A model generated the notes under the pieces. That model saw only the letters and a program-made list of their open reading frames with translations. It made no database searches and was not told the DNA's origin. This document shows positions 49,706-59,653 of a stretch of 64,000 nucleotides of DNA, piece by piece. Position 1 is the first letter of the stretch. Every line of letters begins with the position of its first letter. A program made the position numbers and the translations under genes. Origin of the DNA: Rhizobium sp. BK602 (GTDB lineage Bacteria > Pseudomonadota > Alphaproteobacteria > Rhizobiales > Rhizobiaceae); NCBI RefSeq assembly GCF_014195095.1, contig NZ_JACIBC010000009.1, forward strand, positions 62,001 through 126,000, in the 5' to 3' direction.

Positions 49706-50614
49706 ATGAACGAAGACAATCCAGGCGGCGGAACGCGCAGTTTCCGCCTGCACAACAACGCGGTTCCCGCCCGTCCCCTCGAGCCGGCGCTCTATCTTGT
49801 CGCGACCCCGATCGGCAATCTCGGCGATATCACGCTCAGGGCGCTGGAAACCCTGGCGGGCGCCGATGTGCTCGCCTGCGAGGATACGCGCGTCACCCGC
49901 GTCCTGCTCGACCGCTACGGTATCCAGAACAAGCCTTTCGCCTATCATGAGCACAATGCCGACGAGGCCGGGCCGCGGCTGCTGCAGGCGTTGGAAGCTG
50001 GCCGCTCCGTGGCGCTGGTCTCCGATGCCGGCACGCCGCTGGTCTCCGATCCCGGCTATCGGCTGGCACAGCAGGCGATCGAGGCCGGATACCGCGTCGT
50101 GCCCATTCCCGGCGCTTCGGCACCGCTGGCGGCCCTCGTTGGTTCCGGCCTGCCGAACGACGCCTTCTTCTTCGCCGGTTTCCTGCCCGCCAAGGACAAG
50201 GGCAAGCGTGACCGTCTGGCGGAACTCGCGGCCGTCCCCGCGACCCTGATCTTCTTTGAATCGCCGCATCGCATCGCCGCGACGCTTGCCGCCGCCGCCG
50301 CTGTGCTCGGCGCCGACCGCCGTGGCGCCGTCGGCCGCGAGCTGACCAAGACCTTCGAGGAGTTCCGCCGCGGCACGCTTGCCGAACTCGCGGCCTTTTA
50401 CGACACGGTCGACAACGTCAAGGGCGAGATCGTCTGGCTTGTGGGACCGCCGGCGGAAAGCGTCACGCCGGAGGCCGATATCGAGGCCATGCTCCGCGAT
50501 CTCTCGAAAACCATGCCCACGGCCAAGGCTGCGGCGGAAGCTGCGCGCTTGACCGGCCTGCCGCGCAAGGATCTCTATCAGCGCTTGCTCGACATGAAGG
50601 CGCAGTCCGAGTGA
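49706..50614 (+). CDS. rsmI: 16S rRNA (cytidine1402-2'-O)-methyltransferase
   Basis: The 302-residue protein has the SAM-binding LYLVATPIGNLGD at about 29-41 and SDAGTPLVSDPG about 94-105, both typical of RsmI. It 2'-O-methylates C1402 of 16S rRNA. The ATG at 49706 is chosen because homology starts shortly after it; the frame is open far upstream across the dnaN promoter. AGGA precedes the start. YraN follows six bases later, the usual rsmI-yraN order in alphaproteobacteria. Confidence 0.96.
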   Translation: MNEDNPGGGTRSFRLHNNAVPARPLEPALYLVATPIGNLGDITLRALETLAGADVLACEDTRVTRVLLDRYGIQNKPFAYHEHNADEAGPRLLQALEAGRSVALVSDAGTPLVSDPGYRLAQQAIEAGYRVVPIPGASAPLAALVGSGLPNDAFFFAGFLPAKDKGKRDRLAELAAVPATLIFFESPHRIAATLAAAAAVLGADRRGAVGRELTKTFEEFRRGTLAELAAFYDTVDNVKGEIVWLVGPPAESVTPEADIEAMLRDLSKTMPTAKAAAEAARLTGLPRKDLYQRLLDMKAQSE

Positions 50615-50620
50615 GGCACT

Positions 50621-50992
50621 ATGAGCGGTGAGACGGGCGGAAAGCTGAAGCGGCAGAAGGCCTGGCGGCGCGGCCATGTCTCGGAATATCTCGCCGCGGC
50701 TTTCCTGCTGCTCAAGGGCTACCGCATCGTCGCCATCCGGCACCGTACCAGGCTCGGCGAAATCGACATCATCGCCCGCAAGGGCGATCTCGCCGTCTTC
50801 GTCGAGGTCAAGGCCCGGCGCGGCGAGCAGGAGGCGCTCGATGCCGTCTCCTTTTCTGCGCAAAAACGCATCCGTGCCGCGAGCGACCTCTGGCTGGCCC
50901 GCCAGCCGGACTACGCCCAGCTATCGCAGCGCTACGACATCGTCGCCATCCTGCCCGGCCGCTGGCCCCGACATTTTCAGGATGCTTTTTGA
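50621..50992 (+). CDS. yraN: YraN family (UPF0102) putative endonuclease
   Basis: The 123-residue protein has the YraN restriction-endonuclease-like core: GHVSEYLAAAFLLLKGYRIVAIRHRT, then GEIDIIARKGDLAVFVEVKARRG, where Glu-x-Asp and Glu-x-Lys form a PD-(D/E)xK-like site. The cellular substrate is unknown. It is in an operon with rsmI. Confidence 0.93.
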   Translation: MSGETGGKLKRQKAWRRGHVSEYLAAAFLLLKGYRIVAIRHRTRLGEIDIIARKGDLAVFVEVKARRGEQEALDAVSFSAQKRIRAASDLWLARQPDYAQLSQRYDIVAILPGRWPRHFQDAF

Positions 50993-51095
50993 GGCCGGTA
51001 TCACGGAGCCGTCATGAAACGCGCCTATTGCCGGACGATCCGCGCCACGTCGCTCCAAGGCATCGGCGCATTATTCCATCTCGACAGGTTCCATC

Positions 51096-52091
51096 ATGAT
51101 CCGCGATACCGTTTCCACCTTCGCCGTCCCCTCGCAGGAAGAGCGTCGAAGCTTCATTTCCCTAGAAAAGACACCCGAGGTTCACGCCGCAACACTGGCG
51201 TCGCTTGCCTGCATGAACACGCTGCGCATCGGCGGCGCGACCGGCAGCGAACAGCCGCTGGCTTTCCCCTTCACCGTCGCGGCCTGGAACCTGGAGCGCT
51301 GCCTTTTCCCGCTCGAAGCCGCCGCCAAGCTCAAGGCAACCGGCGCGCCGCTGGTCCTGCTCTCGGAAATGGACGAGGGCATGGCCCGGACGGAGCAAGG
51401 CGACCCGACGGCCATCGTCGCCGGTGAACTCGGCATGAACTACGCCTATGGCGTCGAATTCCTCGAACTGAGCCTCGGCTCGGAAATCGAGCATTCTTTC
51501 TGCCGTGACGATGTGAACGAGAAGGGTTTTCACGGCAATGCGCTGATGGCCGCGACCGCGCTGAAGGACGTCTTCCTCTTCCGTCTGCCGGGCGAAGCCG
51601 TCTGGTTCAAGGACAGCAACGAACAGCCGCGCGTCGGCGAGCGCTGCGCCATCGGCGCCATCGTCGAGACCGAGGCCGGCCCCTTCGTCGCCGTTTCGGT
51701 GCATCTCGAAAGCGCTGCGACATCGGCCTATCGCGAGCGCCAGACGGCGGGGCTGATCGATGCCGTCGAGGCCTATGCCCCCGGCCTGCCGATCCTGATC
51801 GGCGGCGACCTCAACACCGGCAACCATACCGGCGGCGATTTCGAGACGGACACGCTCTTTGCCATGGCGGCGGCGCGCGGCTTCGAGCGCCATGGCGGTC
51901 CGCTCGAACAGGCGAGCACCCGCCCCAGCCTGATCACCCGCTTTCCCGACCGCGCCATGAAGCTCGACTGGTTCCTGAGCCGCGGCCTGCGGATCGGTGA
52001 AAGCCATCTCGTCTCCTCGCTGAACGAGGACGGCAAGCCGCTCTCCGACCATGACATGCTTGTCTGTACGGTCGAGGGTTTTGCGGCCTAA
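51096..52091 (+). CDS. Endonuclease/exonuclease/phosphatase-family protein
   Basis: The 331-residue protein has an EEP fold: VAAWNLERCLFPLE at about 63-76 and LLSEMDEGM about 89-97 for the metal, GGDLNTGNHTGGDF, and the C-terminal SDHDMLVC with the catalytic His. Members cleave phosphodiesters in DNA, phospholipids or phosphorylated metabolites; substrate is unknown. No signal peptide is apparent. It follows yraN by 103 bases and may be in the same transcript. Confidence 0.85.
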   Translation: MIRDTVSTFAVPSQEERRSFISLEKTPEVHAATLASLACMNTLRIGGATGSEQPLAFPFTVAAWNLERCLFPLEAAAKLKATGAPLVLLSEMDEGMARTEQGDPTAIVAGELGMNYAYGVEFLELSLGSEIEHSFCRDDVNEKGFHGNALMAATALKDVFLFRLPGEAVWFKDSNEQPRVGERCAIGAIVETEAGPFVAVSVHLESAATSAYRERQTAGLIDAVEAYAPGLPILIGGDLNTGNHTGGDFETDTLFAMAAARGFERHGGPLEQASTRPSLITRFPDRAMKLDWFLSRGLRIGESHLVSSLNEDGKPLSDHDMLVCTVEGFAA

Positions 52092-52187
52092 GTCCCCCAG
52101 CCGTTAAAATGCGTGGTTTTTCCTGAACCCGGCCGTTACCCCTTTCATGCCATCAAGTGCCCATTCGAATGGCATCGGGGGATTGCT

Positions 52188-52691
52188 ATGGTTTGGAAAT
52201 TGATGTTTGCGAGCGTCGCGGCCTTTACCGCGCGCGCCGTGCCGGCCGTATCGGCCTCGCCGGAGGCCCGGAATTTCGTCGCGGACGCGGCCGGCGCCCT
52301 GGAGCTGAAGCCGTCGCCGATCGAGCCCGCCTGGATCACCGCTGGTGCGCCCGTCGCGCGTCTGGCAGAACATTCGCGCGGTCGCGACGATGCGGCGATG
52401 ACCGCCGTCTGGGATTGCACGGCGGGCGAATTCCGCTGGCATTTCGGCTGGGACGAAACCGTGATGATCCTCGAAGGCGAGGTGCATATCACCACCGAGG
52501 ACGGCATCGAACGCCTGCTCGGCCCCGGCGATGTCGCCTATTTCGCCGGCGGCACATGGGCGACCTGGCGCGTCGACCGCTATGTCCGCAAGGTCGCCTT
52601 CTGCCGCAAGCCCTTCCCGAAGCCGCTGACCATCGCCTACCGCCTGCGCAATTTCATCCGGCAGGGCGGGGCGCAGGGTCTTGCCGCTTGA
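52188..52691 (+). CDS. Cupin domain protein (DUF861-like)
   Basis: The 167-residue protein starts MVWKLMFASVAAFTARAVPAVSA, which resembles a weak signal peptide, and has a DUF861-type cupin: WDCTAGEFRWHFGWDETVMILEGEVHI and LLGPGDVAYFAGGTWATWRVD. Relatives bind small molecules or act as ureidoglycolate-type lyases; function is unclear. The ATG at 52188 (GGGGGAT upstream) is preferred; the frame is open from 52113. Confidence 0.82.
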   Translation: MVWKLMFASVAAFTARAVPAVSASPEARNFVADAAGALELKPSPIEPAWITAGAPVARLAEHSRGRDDAAMTAVWDCTAGEFRWHFGWDETVMILEGEVHITTEDGIERLLGPGDVAYFAGGTWATWRVDRYVRKVAFCRKPFPKPLTIAYRLRNFIRQGGAQGLAA

Positions 52692-52763
52692 CGCCATCAA
52701 TAGCCGTTGCGTTTGAAGACGGGCCGACCTACATCTGTCGGCGAATTCGAGCGAGGGCAAATC

Positions 52764-53711
52764 ATGGCGAAGATCAGGAATGTTGCGGTCCAGATGGACC
52801 ATGTGAAGAGCATCAACATCGCGGGCGACTCGACTTTTGCCATGAGCCTGGAGGCCCAGAACCGCGGCTATAAGCTCTTTCACTATACGCCCGAGCGGCT
52901 GAGCATGCGCGACGGCAAGATCTATGCCTCCGTCGAGCCGATGATCCTTCGCGACGTCAAGGGCGACCATTTCGAGCTCGACGAGCCGGAGCGCGTCGAT
53001 CTCTCGACCATGGATGTCGTCCTGCTGCGCCAGGACCCGCCCTTCGACATGGCCTATATCACCTCGACGCATCTGCTCGAGCGCATCCACCCGAAGACGC
53101 TGGTCGTCAACGATCCGGCCTGGGTGCGCAATTCGCCGGAAAAGATCTTCGTCACCGAATTCGCCGATCTGATGCCGAAGACGCTGATCACCCGCGATCC
53201 CGCCGAAATCCGCAGCTTCCGCGAGGAGATGGGCGACATCATCCTGAAGCCGCTCTACGGCAATGGCGGCGCCGGCGTCTTCCATTCGACCCGCGACGAC
53301 CGCAATCTGTCCTCGCTGCTGGAAATGTTCGGCCAGATGTTCCGCGAGCCCTTCATTGCCCAGCAATATCTGCCCGACGTGCGCAAGGGCGACAAGCGCA
53401 TCATCCTCGTCGACGGCGAGCCGGTCGGCGCGATCAACCGCGTGCCGGCCGAACATGACGCCCGCTCCAACATGCATGTCGGCGGCCGTGCCGAGGCGAC
53501 CGAGCTGACGCCGCGCGAGCAGGAAATCTGCAAGCGCATCGGACCGGCGCTGAAAGAGCGCGGCTTCCTGCTCGTTGGCATCGACGTCATCGGCGATTAT
53601 ATGACGGAGATCAACGTCACCTCGCCGACCGGCATCCGCGAGGTCAAGCGTTTCGGCGGCGCCGATATCGCCAGCCTGCTCTGGGATGCGATCGAGACCA
53701 AGCGCGCCTGA
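52764..53711 (+). CDS. gshB: Glutathione synthase
   Basis: The 315-residue ATP-grasp enzyme starts MAKIRNVAVQMDHVKSINIAGDSTFAMSLEAQ and has VLLRQDPPFDMAYI, ILKPLYGNGGAGVF and the C-terminal NVTSPTGIREV, all characteristic of GshB. It joins gamma-glutamylcysteine to glycine. GAGGGC precedes the ATG at 52764. It ends at a strong terminator. gshA is not in the window. Confidence 0.97.
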   Translation: MAKIRNVAVQMDHVKSINIAGDSTFAMSLEAQNRGYKLFHYTPERLSMRDGKIYASVEPMILRDVKGDHFELDEPERVDLSTMDVVLLRQDPPFDMAYITSTHLLERIHPKTLVVNDPAWVRNSPEKIFVTEFADLMPKTLITRDPAEIRSFREEMGDIILKPLYGNGGAGVFHSTRDDRNLSSLLEMFGQMFREPFIAQQYLPDVRKGDKRIILVDGEPVGAINRVPAEHDARSNMHVGGRAEATELTPREQEICKRIGPALKERGFLLVGIDVIGDYMTEINVTSPTGIREVKRFGGADIASLLWDAIETKRA

Positions 53712-53737
53712 TCTGTTCTCAATTTCGGTTATGTAAC

Positions 53738-53806
53738 AACTTGCTGATGCATGGCTGCACGCATCAGTAAGTTTGTTCGTTTATTGTTCTTGTTTTATTC
53801 TTTTTT
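53738..53806 (+). terminator. Intrinsic terminator after gshB
   Basis: Thirteen-base arms AACTTGCTGATGC and GCATCAGTAAGTT (one wobble) flank a ten-base loop and are followed by a long T-rich tract to about 53806. The same tract holds the SOS box at 53775-53789. Confidence 0.85.
53775..53789. promoter_or_regulatory. SOS (LexA) box upstream of comM/yifB
   Basis: GTTCGTTTATTGTTC is an exact GTTC-N7-GTTC direct repeat. It sits 154 bases upstream of the comM/yifB ATG in the intergenic region behind gshB. comM homologues are SOS-controlled in several alphaproteobacteria (from memory), so control of that gene is likely. Confidence 0.78.
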
Positions 53807-53942
53807 CCGTGCAAGATTGCAACCTGCAATCCGCAAAAGCATGATCTCGTAGGGCGCAAAACGACTTTCGGAGGCATCGTGCTCGCCTGAAAATGGTGGC
53901 GGAAGGCAGGCGTAGGGGCTTTGCGGCGTGAGGGGATAGAGC

Positions 53943-55475
53943 ATGGTGGCGCGCGTCAGCACGGTTGCGTTTCAGGGTATCGAGGGCGTTCCTGTCGAAG
54001 TGCAGGTGATGATCGCGCCCGGCAAGGTGCTGATGCATATCGTCGGCCTGCCCGACAAGGCGGTGGCCGAAAGCCGCGAGCGCGTGCAGGCCGCGCTGCA
54101 TGCGTCCGGCCTGGCCCTGCCGCCGAAGAAGGTCACGGTCAATCTCGCGCCCGCCGACCTGCCGAAGGAAGGCAGTCATTTCGATCTTCCGATCGCGCTC
54201 GGGCTGATGGCGGCGCTGGGCGCCATTCCCGCCGACGCGCTGTCCGCCTATGCCGTTCTCGGCGAACTCAATCTCGACGGCACGATCGCTCCCGTCGCCG
54301 GCGCCCTGCCGGCCGCCATCGCTGCCAATGCCATGGGCAAAGGCCTGATCTGCCCGGCCGAAAGCGGGCCGGAAGCCGCCTGGGCAGGGTCCGATATCGA
54401 TATTCTCGCCCCGCGCAGCCTGATCGCCCTCGCCAATCATTTCCGCGGCACCCAGGTCCTGTCGCGCCCCGAGCCGGCCGTGCGCGCAACAGCCGCGAAT
54501 GTTCCCGATCTTGCCGACATCAAGGGCCAGGAAAGCGCGAAGCGGGCGCTGGAGGTGGCGGCGGCCGGAGGGCATAACCTGCTGTTCGTCGGTCCGCCCG
54601 GCTCCGGCAAGTCGATGCTGGCCTCGCGCCTGCCGTCGATCCTGCCGCCGCTGTCGACGGCGGAGCTGCTGGAAGTGTCGATGATCCATTCGGTCGCCGG
54701 ACAGCTGTCCGGGGGCAAGCTCTCCGACCGCCGGCCCTATCGCACGCCGCATCATTCCGCCACCATGGCGGCGCTGGTCGGCGGCGGTCTGCGCGCCCGG
54801 CCCGGCGAGGCCTCGCTCGCCCATCACGGCATTCTCTTTCTCGACGAGCTGCCGGAGTTTTCGCCGCAGGCGCTGGATGCGCTGCGCCAGCCGCTGGAAT
54901 CGGGCGAATGCATCATCGCCCGCGCCAATCATCGGGTTTCCTATCCCGCCAACATCCAGCTGGTCGCGGCCATGAACCCCTGCCGCTGCGGCATGGCCGG
55001 CGAGCCGGGCCATACCTGCGCCCGCGGCCCGCGTTGCGTCTCGGATTATCAGGGCCGCATTTCGGGGCCGCTGCTGGACCGCATCGATATCCGCATTGAC
55101 GTGCCCGCCGTCTCCGCCGCCGATCTCATCCGGCCGGCGACGGCGGAAAAGAGCGCCGATGTCGCCCTGCGCGTCGCCCGCGCCCGCGAGCGGCAGCGCG
55201 AACGGTTCGAGGCGGCCGGCTTGAAAGGCATCTCCACCAATGCCCGCTGCTCGACATCGATGATCGAGGTCATCGCCGAACCGGATGCCGCCGGCCTGCA
55301 ATTGCTGCGCGATGCGGCGGAAAAACTGAAATTCTCAGCGCGCGGCTACCATCGTGTCCTGAAGGTGGCGCGCACCCTTGCCGATCTCGACGACAAGCAG
55401 ACGGTCGGCCGCATCCATCTCGCGGAAGCCATTTCCTACCGCATCGCCGGCGAGCGCCTGACCGCGGCGGCGTAG
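53943..55475 (+). CDS. comM: YifB/ComM-family Mg-chelatase-like AAA+ ATPase
   Basis: The 510-residue protein has an N-terminal Lon-like S16 domain (about 1-170), a Walker A (VGPPGSGKSML, about 219-229) and Walker B (ILFLDELPEF), and a CRCGMAG zinc-like loop, the ComM layout. ComM helicases extend branch migration of incoming DNA in transformation and recombination. An SOS box 154 bases upstream suggests damage induction. The ATG at 53943 follows AGGGGAT. Confidence 0.93.
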   Translation: MVARVSTVAFQGIEGVPVEVQVMIAPGKVLMHIVGLPDKAVAESRERVQAALHASGLALPPKKVTVNLAPADLPKEGSHFDLPIALGLMAALGAIPADALSAYAVLGELNLDGTIAPVAGALPAAIAANAMGKGLICPAESGPEAAWAGSDIDILAPRSLIALANHFRGTQVLSRPEPAVRATAANVPDLADIKGQESAKRALEVAAAGGHNLLFVGPPGSGKSMLASRLPSILPPLSTAELLEVSMIHSVAGQLSGGKLSDRRPYRTPHHSATMAALVGGGLRARPGEASLAHHGILFLDELPEFSPQALDALRQPLESGECIIARANHRVSYPANIQLVAAMNPCRCGMAGEPGHTCARGPRCVSDYQGRISGPLLDRIDIRIDVPAVSAADLIRPATAEKSADVALRVARARERQRERFEAAGLKGISTNARCSTSMIEVIAEPDAAGLQLLRDAAEKLKFSARGYHRVLKVARTLADLDDKQTVGRIHLAEAISYRIAGERLTAAA

Positions 55476-55585
55476 GATTGACGGCCCATCTTACCAGCCC
55501 CTTCGGCAAGCTCAGGAGGGCGAGATAGGGCTCCGCTTATAAGGCGTCCCGATTGCAAGGAAGTATAGGCTCTCAATAATAAAAA

Positions 55586-55604
55586 GGGGCGCTCGTGGCG
55601 CCCC
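55586..55604. terminator. Terminator of cysK, facing comM
   Basis: GGGGCGC and GCGCCCC pair around TCGTG. On the minus strand the hairpin is followed by TTTTTATTATTG, so it ends the cysK transcript, 27 bases past its stop. It may also act for comM. Confidence 0.82.
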
Positions 55605-55630
55605 TGGAATTTGTCCGGCTCAATATCCCG

Positions 55631-56599
<969 letters not shown>

Positions 56600-56735
56600 G
56601 GGTAGCTCTCCCTTTATTGGAATTGTGAAGGCACAATAGGATCAAACAGCGGCGGAAACCAGAGCGATCCCACGCCGGTCCTCGTCGACGCCTGGGAAAT
56701 AAATCTCCCTAATGGCATCATCGCGAAAGGTTTTT

Positions 56736-57353
56736 TCAGGCCGCGCGGACGGCGATGAAGGCGGCCGTGCCGGCGAGGATGCCGGCGGCCGCCCGGTTCA
56801 GAACCTGCAGCGCTCTCGGCTTTTTCAGGAAGCTGCGCGCCCGCGAGGCGAGCAGCATATAGGGGATCAGCACCGCCAGCAGCACGACGAAGGTCGCGGC
56901 CAGCAGCAGGGCATAGTCTGGCAGGCCGATGCTGTCGAGATCGATCAATGTCGGCACCAGAGCCACGTAGAACAGCATGGTCTTCGGGTTGCCGAGCGTC
57001 ACCAGCAGACCGGAGAGAAAGGACATGCCGGGGCTGGTCGATTTCTTGGCGCTGACATCGGTGGAGATCAGCCCGGCGGTCCAGAGCTTCCAGGCGATAT
57101 AGCCGAGATAGAGCACGCCGGCGATCTTGATGGCGATGAAGATCTCGGTGAAGGTCTGCGCCACGAAGGCAAGGCCGAGAACGACGGCCGTCAGATAGGT
57201 CATATCGCCGAGCACCAGCCCGAGCCCCATGAAGAAGGTTTCGCGAAAGCCGGAACCGAGCGCGCGGGCGACGATTGCGGTAATTCCCGGACCGGGAATG
57301 GCGGCGGCGATGAAAAGCGCTCCGCTATAAGCAAGCAAGGCTGCCAGTGTCAT
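56736..57353 (-). CDS. LysE-family translocator
   Basis: The 205-residue protein has six hydrophobic segments and the LysE/RhtB pattern: AAIPGPGITAIVARALGSG at about 17-35, and TLGNPKTMLFYVALVP about 119-134. Members export amino acids or related metabolites. The gene diverges from the hydrolase at 57497. A second LysE member lies at 58078. Confidence 0.92.
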   Translation of the reverse strand: MTLAALLAYSGALFIAAAIPGPGITAIVARALGSGFRETFFMGLGLVLGDMTYLTAVVLGLAFVAQTFTEIFIAIKIAGVLYLGYIAWKLWTAGLISTDVSAKKSTSPGMSFLSGLLVTLGNPKTMLFYVALVPTLIDLDSIGLPDYALLLAATFVVLLAVLIPYMLLASRARSFLKKPRALQVLNRAAAGILAGTAAFIAVRAA

Positions 57354-57496
57354 GGCGACGTTCCTCCCGAGATAGAGGCTGCTCTATCGCACCGGTCTTG
57401 CCTTTTCAAGCAATTGCGCGAAAGACGCGAACATACTACCTAAAGGTTGATGCCCGTCGAACGATCTCGTCGAAACCCACGCTGCATAAGGCTCCC

Positions 57497-58054
57497 ATGT
57501 CCTCCGCATTGCTCCTGATCGACCTTCAGAATGCCATTCTGGCCGGCCTCGGTTCGCCGGAACGCCAACCGGCGATCGATGCCGCCCTGGAAGGCGTCGT
57601 GTCTAGGCTCGCGGGCCTGAAGCGCGAGGCTCGTGCCGCCGGCATTCCCTCCTTCATCGTCCAGCATGACGGTCAGGGCACCCATCGTCTGGCCAAGCGC
57701 GGCGAGGGCTGGCAGTTGCGCCGTGAAATCGCGCCGGAAGCGGGCGATGTCGTGGTCCACAAGGCGAGCTGCGATTCTTTCTTCGAGACCGATCTCGAGA
57801 CGCGGCTGCGCGCCCGCGGCATCACCCGTCTCGTCGTCGGCGGCTGCATGACGCAATTCTGCGTCGATACCACCGTTCGCCGGGCCGTCTCGCTCGGCTT
57901 CGACGTGACGCTGATCGCCGATGGCCACACGACCGCCGATATGGGCAGGCTGCCCTTCGATGCGATTGTCTCCCATCACAATATGCTGCTTGACGGTTTC
58001 GATGCCGGCGCGCATGAAATCAAGGTCATCCCGACAGCTCAGATCGCCTTCTGA
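57497..58054 (+). CDS. Isochorismatase-family cysteine hydrolase
   Basis: The 185-residue protein has the full Asp-Lys-Cys triad: LLIDLQN (Asp9), VVVHKASCDSFF (Lys around 88) and VGGCMTQFCVD (Cys around 117). AHEIKVIPTAQI is the C-terminal strand. It hydrolyses an unknown amide or ester. The ATG at 57497 is the homology start; an in-frame ATG at 57347 overlaps the LysE start. It leads a three-gene operon with a LysE exporter and a phosphatase. Confidence 0.92.
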   Translation: MSSALLLIDLQNAILAGLGSPERQPAIDAALEGVVSRLAGLKREARAAGIPSFIVQHDGQGTHRLAKRGEGWQLRREIAPEAGDVVVHKASCDSFFETDLETRLRARGITRLVVGGCMTQFCVDTTVRRAVSLGFDVTLIADGHTTADMGRLPFDAIVSHHNMLLDGFDAGAHEIKVIPTAQIAF

Positions 58055-58077
58055 CATTCCCCCAGCCGGAGCCCCCG

Positions 58078-58710
58078 ATGCCGCATCTCGCCAGCATGAT
58101 CGCCTTTGCCTTGATCGCTCTCGGCATGGTGCTGACCCCTGGGCCGAACATGATCTATCTGGTGTCGCGATCGATCTCGCAGGGGCCTGTGGCCGGGCTG
58201 ATCTCGCTCGGCGGCGTCGCTTGCGGCTTCGTCTTCTACATGCTGTCGGCCGCCTTCGGCATCACTGCTTTCGTCCTCGCGGTTCCCTTCGCCTATGATG
58301 CGCTGCGGCTGGCGGGTGCCGCCTATCTCGCCTGGCTTGCCTGGAACGCGCTGAAGCCCGGCGGCCGCTCGGCCTTCCATGTGCGCGAGCTGCCGAAGGA
58401 CAGCACGCGCCGGCTGTTCAGCATGGGGTTGGTGACCAGCCTGCTCAATCCGAAAATCGCCGTTCTTTATCTGTCGCTGCTGCCGCAATTCATCGATCCC
58501 GCCGTCGGCAGCGTTTTTACGCAATCGGTCATTTTCGGCGTCGTCCATATCGCCGTCAGCCTGACCTTCAATTCCATCTTCGCGTTGACCGCCGGTTCCG
58601 TCGCGCTCTTCTTCACCCGCCGCCCGTCCTTTGCGCTGGTGCAGCGCTGGCTGATGGGCACGGTGCTGGCCGGTCTCGCGGTGCGCATGGCTTTCGAGGC
58701 ACAGCGGTAA
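58078..58710 (+). CDS. LysE-family translocator
   Basis: The 210-residue protein has six hydrophobic segments and the LysE pattern LTPGPNMIYLVSRSISQG near 19-36, with SLLNPKIAVLYLSLLPQF in the second half. It likely exports an amino acid or the product of the hydrolase just upstream (gap 23 bases). Its stop overlaps the start of the phosphatase gene by one base (TAATG). Confidence 0.92.
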   Translation: MPHLASMIAFALIALGMVLTPGPNMIYLVSRSISQGPVAGLISLGGVACGFVFYMLSAAFGITAFVLAVPFAYDALRLAGAAYLAWLAWNALKPGGRSAFHVRELPKDSTRRLFSMGLVTSLLNPKIAVLYLSLLPQFIDPAVGSVFTQSVIFGVVHIAVSLTFNSIFALTAGSVALFFTRRPSFALVQRWLMGTVLAGLAVRMAFEAQR

Positions 58711-59348
58711 TGCGGCGATTTTCGCTCCGGCTTGCCGCGGCAGGCCTGTTCGGCCTCGCATCCTGCTCCGGTTTTGCGCCGCTGGCCCTGGCGGCGGAGA
58801 CGGCGACCCAGACCATCGTCTTCCTGCGCCATGGCGAGAAGCCTGAGGCCGGCCTCGGCCAATTGAGTTGCCAGGGGCTCAATCGCGCGCTGGCGCTGCC
58901 GCCGGTGCTGACCCGCCTCTTTGGCAAGCCGGCGGCGATCTTCGCACCCGATCCCTCGAAGCGAAAGGACGATTCCGGCACGTCCTATGATTATATCCGC
59001 CCGCTCGCGACCATCGAGCCCACAGCCATTGCGCTCGGCCTGCCGGTCGACACCAGCTTCGGCTACGAGGATATTGACGATCTCAAGACGGCGCTGGAAA
59101 AGCCGGAGTATCGCGGCAAGCTGATTTTCGTCGCCTGGGAGCACAAGCAGATTGTCGATCTTGCCCGTCAGCTGATGGCCGACAATGGCGGCGATGCGAA
59201 GGCGGTGCCGAAATGGCATGGCAAGGATTTCGATGGCCTCTACGTGCTGCGCATCACCCGCAACGGCTCATCGCAAAGCGCCGCCTTCGAGCGGCTGACC
59301 GAAGGGCTCGACGGTCAGCCGGAAACCTGCCCGCAACCGGCGAAATAA
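58710..59348 (+). CDS. Exported histidine-phosphatase-family protein
   Basis: The 212-residue protein has an N-terminal signal (MRRFSLRLAAAGLFGLASCSGF; the LASC could be a lipobox) and a single phosphatase core with IVFLRHGEKPE near 36-46 and a second motif VAWEHKQIVD. It keeps RHGE, unlike the gene at 46870. It is probably periplasmic or lipid-anchored. It is coupled to the LysE gene by the TAATG overlap. Confidence 0.83.
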   Translation: MRRFSLRLAAAGLFGLASCSGFAPLALAAETATQTIVFLRHGEKPEAGLGQLSCQGLNRALALPPVLTRLFGKPAAIFAPDPSKRKDDSGTSYDYIRPLATIEPTAIALGLPVDTSFGYEDIDDLKTALEKPEYRGKLIFVAWEHKQIVDLARQLMADNGGDAKAVPKWHGKDFDGLYVLRITRNGSSQSAAFERLTEGLDGQPETCPQPAK

Positions 59349-59350
59349 GC

Positions 59351-59653
59351 TCAGAAAACCGGCCGCATGAAGCTGCGCTCGTAGCTCAGGATGCAGCGCG
59401 TCTCTTCCGCATAGGCAAAGGCGGCGCGGCATTCGGCATCCTCGGCCATCCGGTGCCGGTAGGTCTCGTAATCGGCCAGACTCGGGAAGCTGAAGAGTGC
59501 CAGCGCGATGTTGTTGGCGCCTTCATGCGGCAGGAAATAGCCGTGATGCGTGCCGCCGAGCCGGTTGACGAGCGGGATCCAGAGCTTGGCGTAATGTTCG
59601 AATTCAGCAAGCTTGTAAGGGTCGATCGTATAGCGGAGATAGCAGGTGATCAT
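59351..59653 (-). CDS. NIPSNAP-family protein
   Basis: The 100-residue dimeric alpha/beta-barrel-type protein has MITCYLRYTIDPYKLAEFEHYAKLWIPLVNRLGG, the NIPSNAP pattern, and YFLPHEGANNIALALFSFPSL. Function is unknown. Its ATG overlaps the EamA stop by four bases (59650-59653), so the pair is co-translated. Confidence 0.88.
   Translation of the reverse strand: MITCYLRYTIDPYKLAEFEHYAKLWIPLVNRLGGTHHGYFLPHEGANNIALALFSFPSLADYETYRHRMAEDAECRAAFAYAEETRCILSYERSFMRPVF

Noticed and set aside
53811..53880. Possible repeat related to GCATGATC-type rhizobial elements before comM
   Set aside because: GCATGATCTCG near 53840 is only a short resemblance; no second copy of useful length was found in the window.
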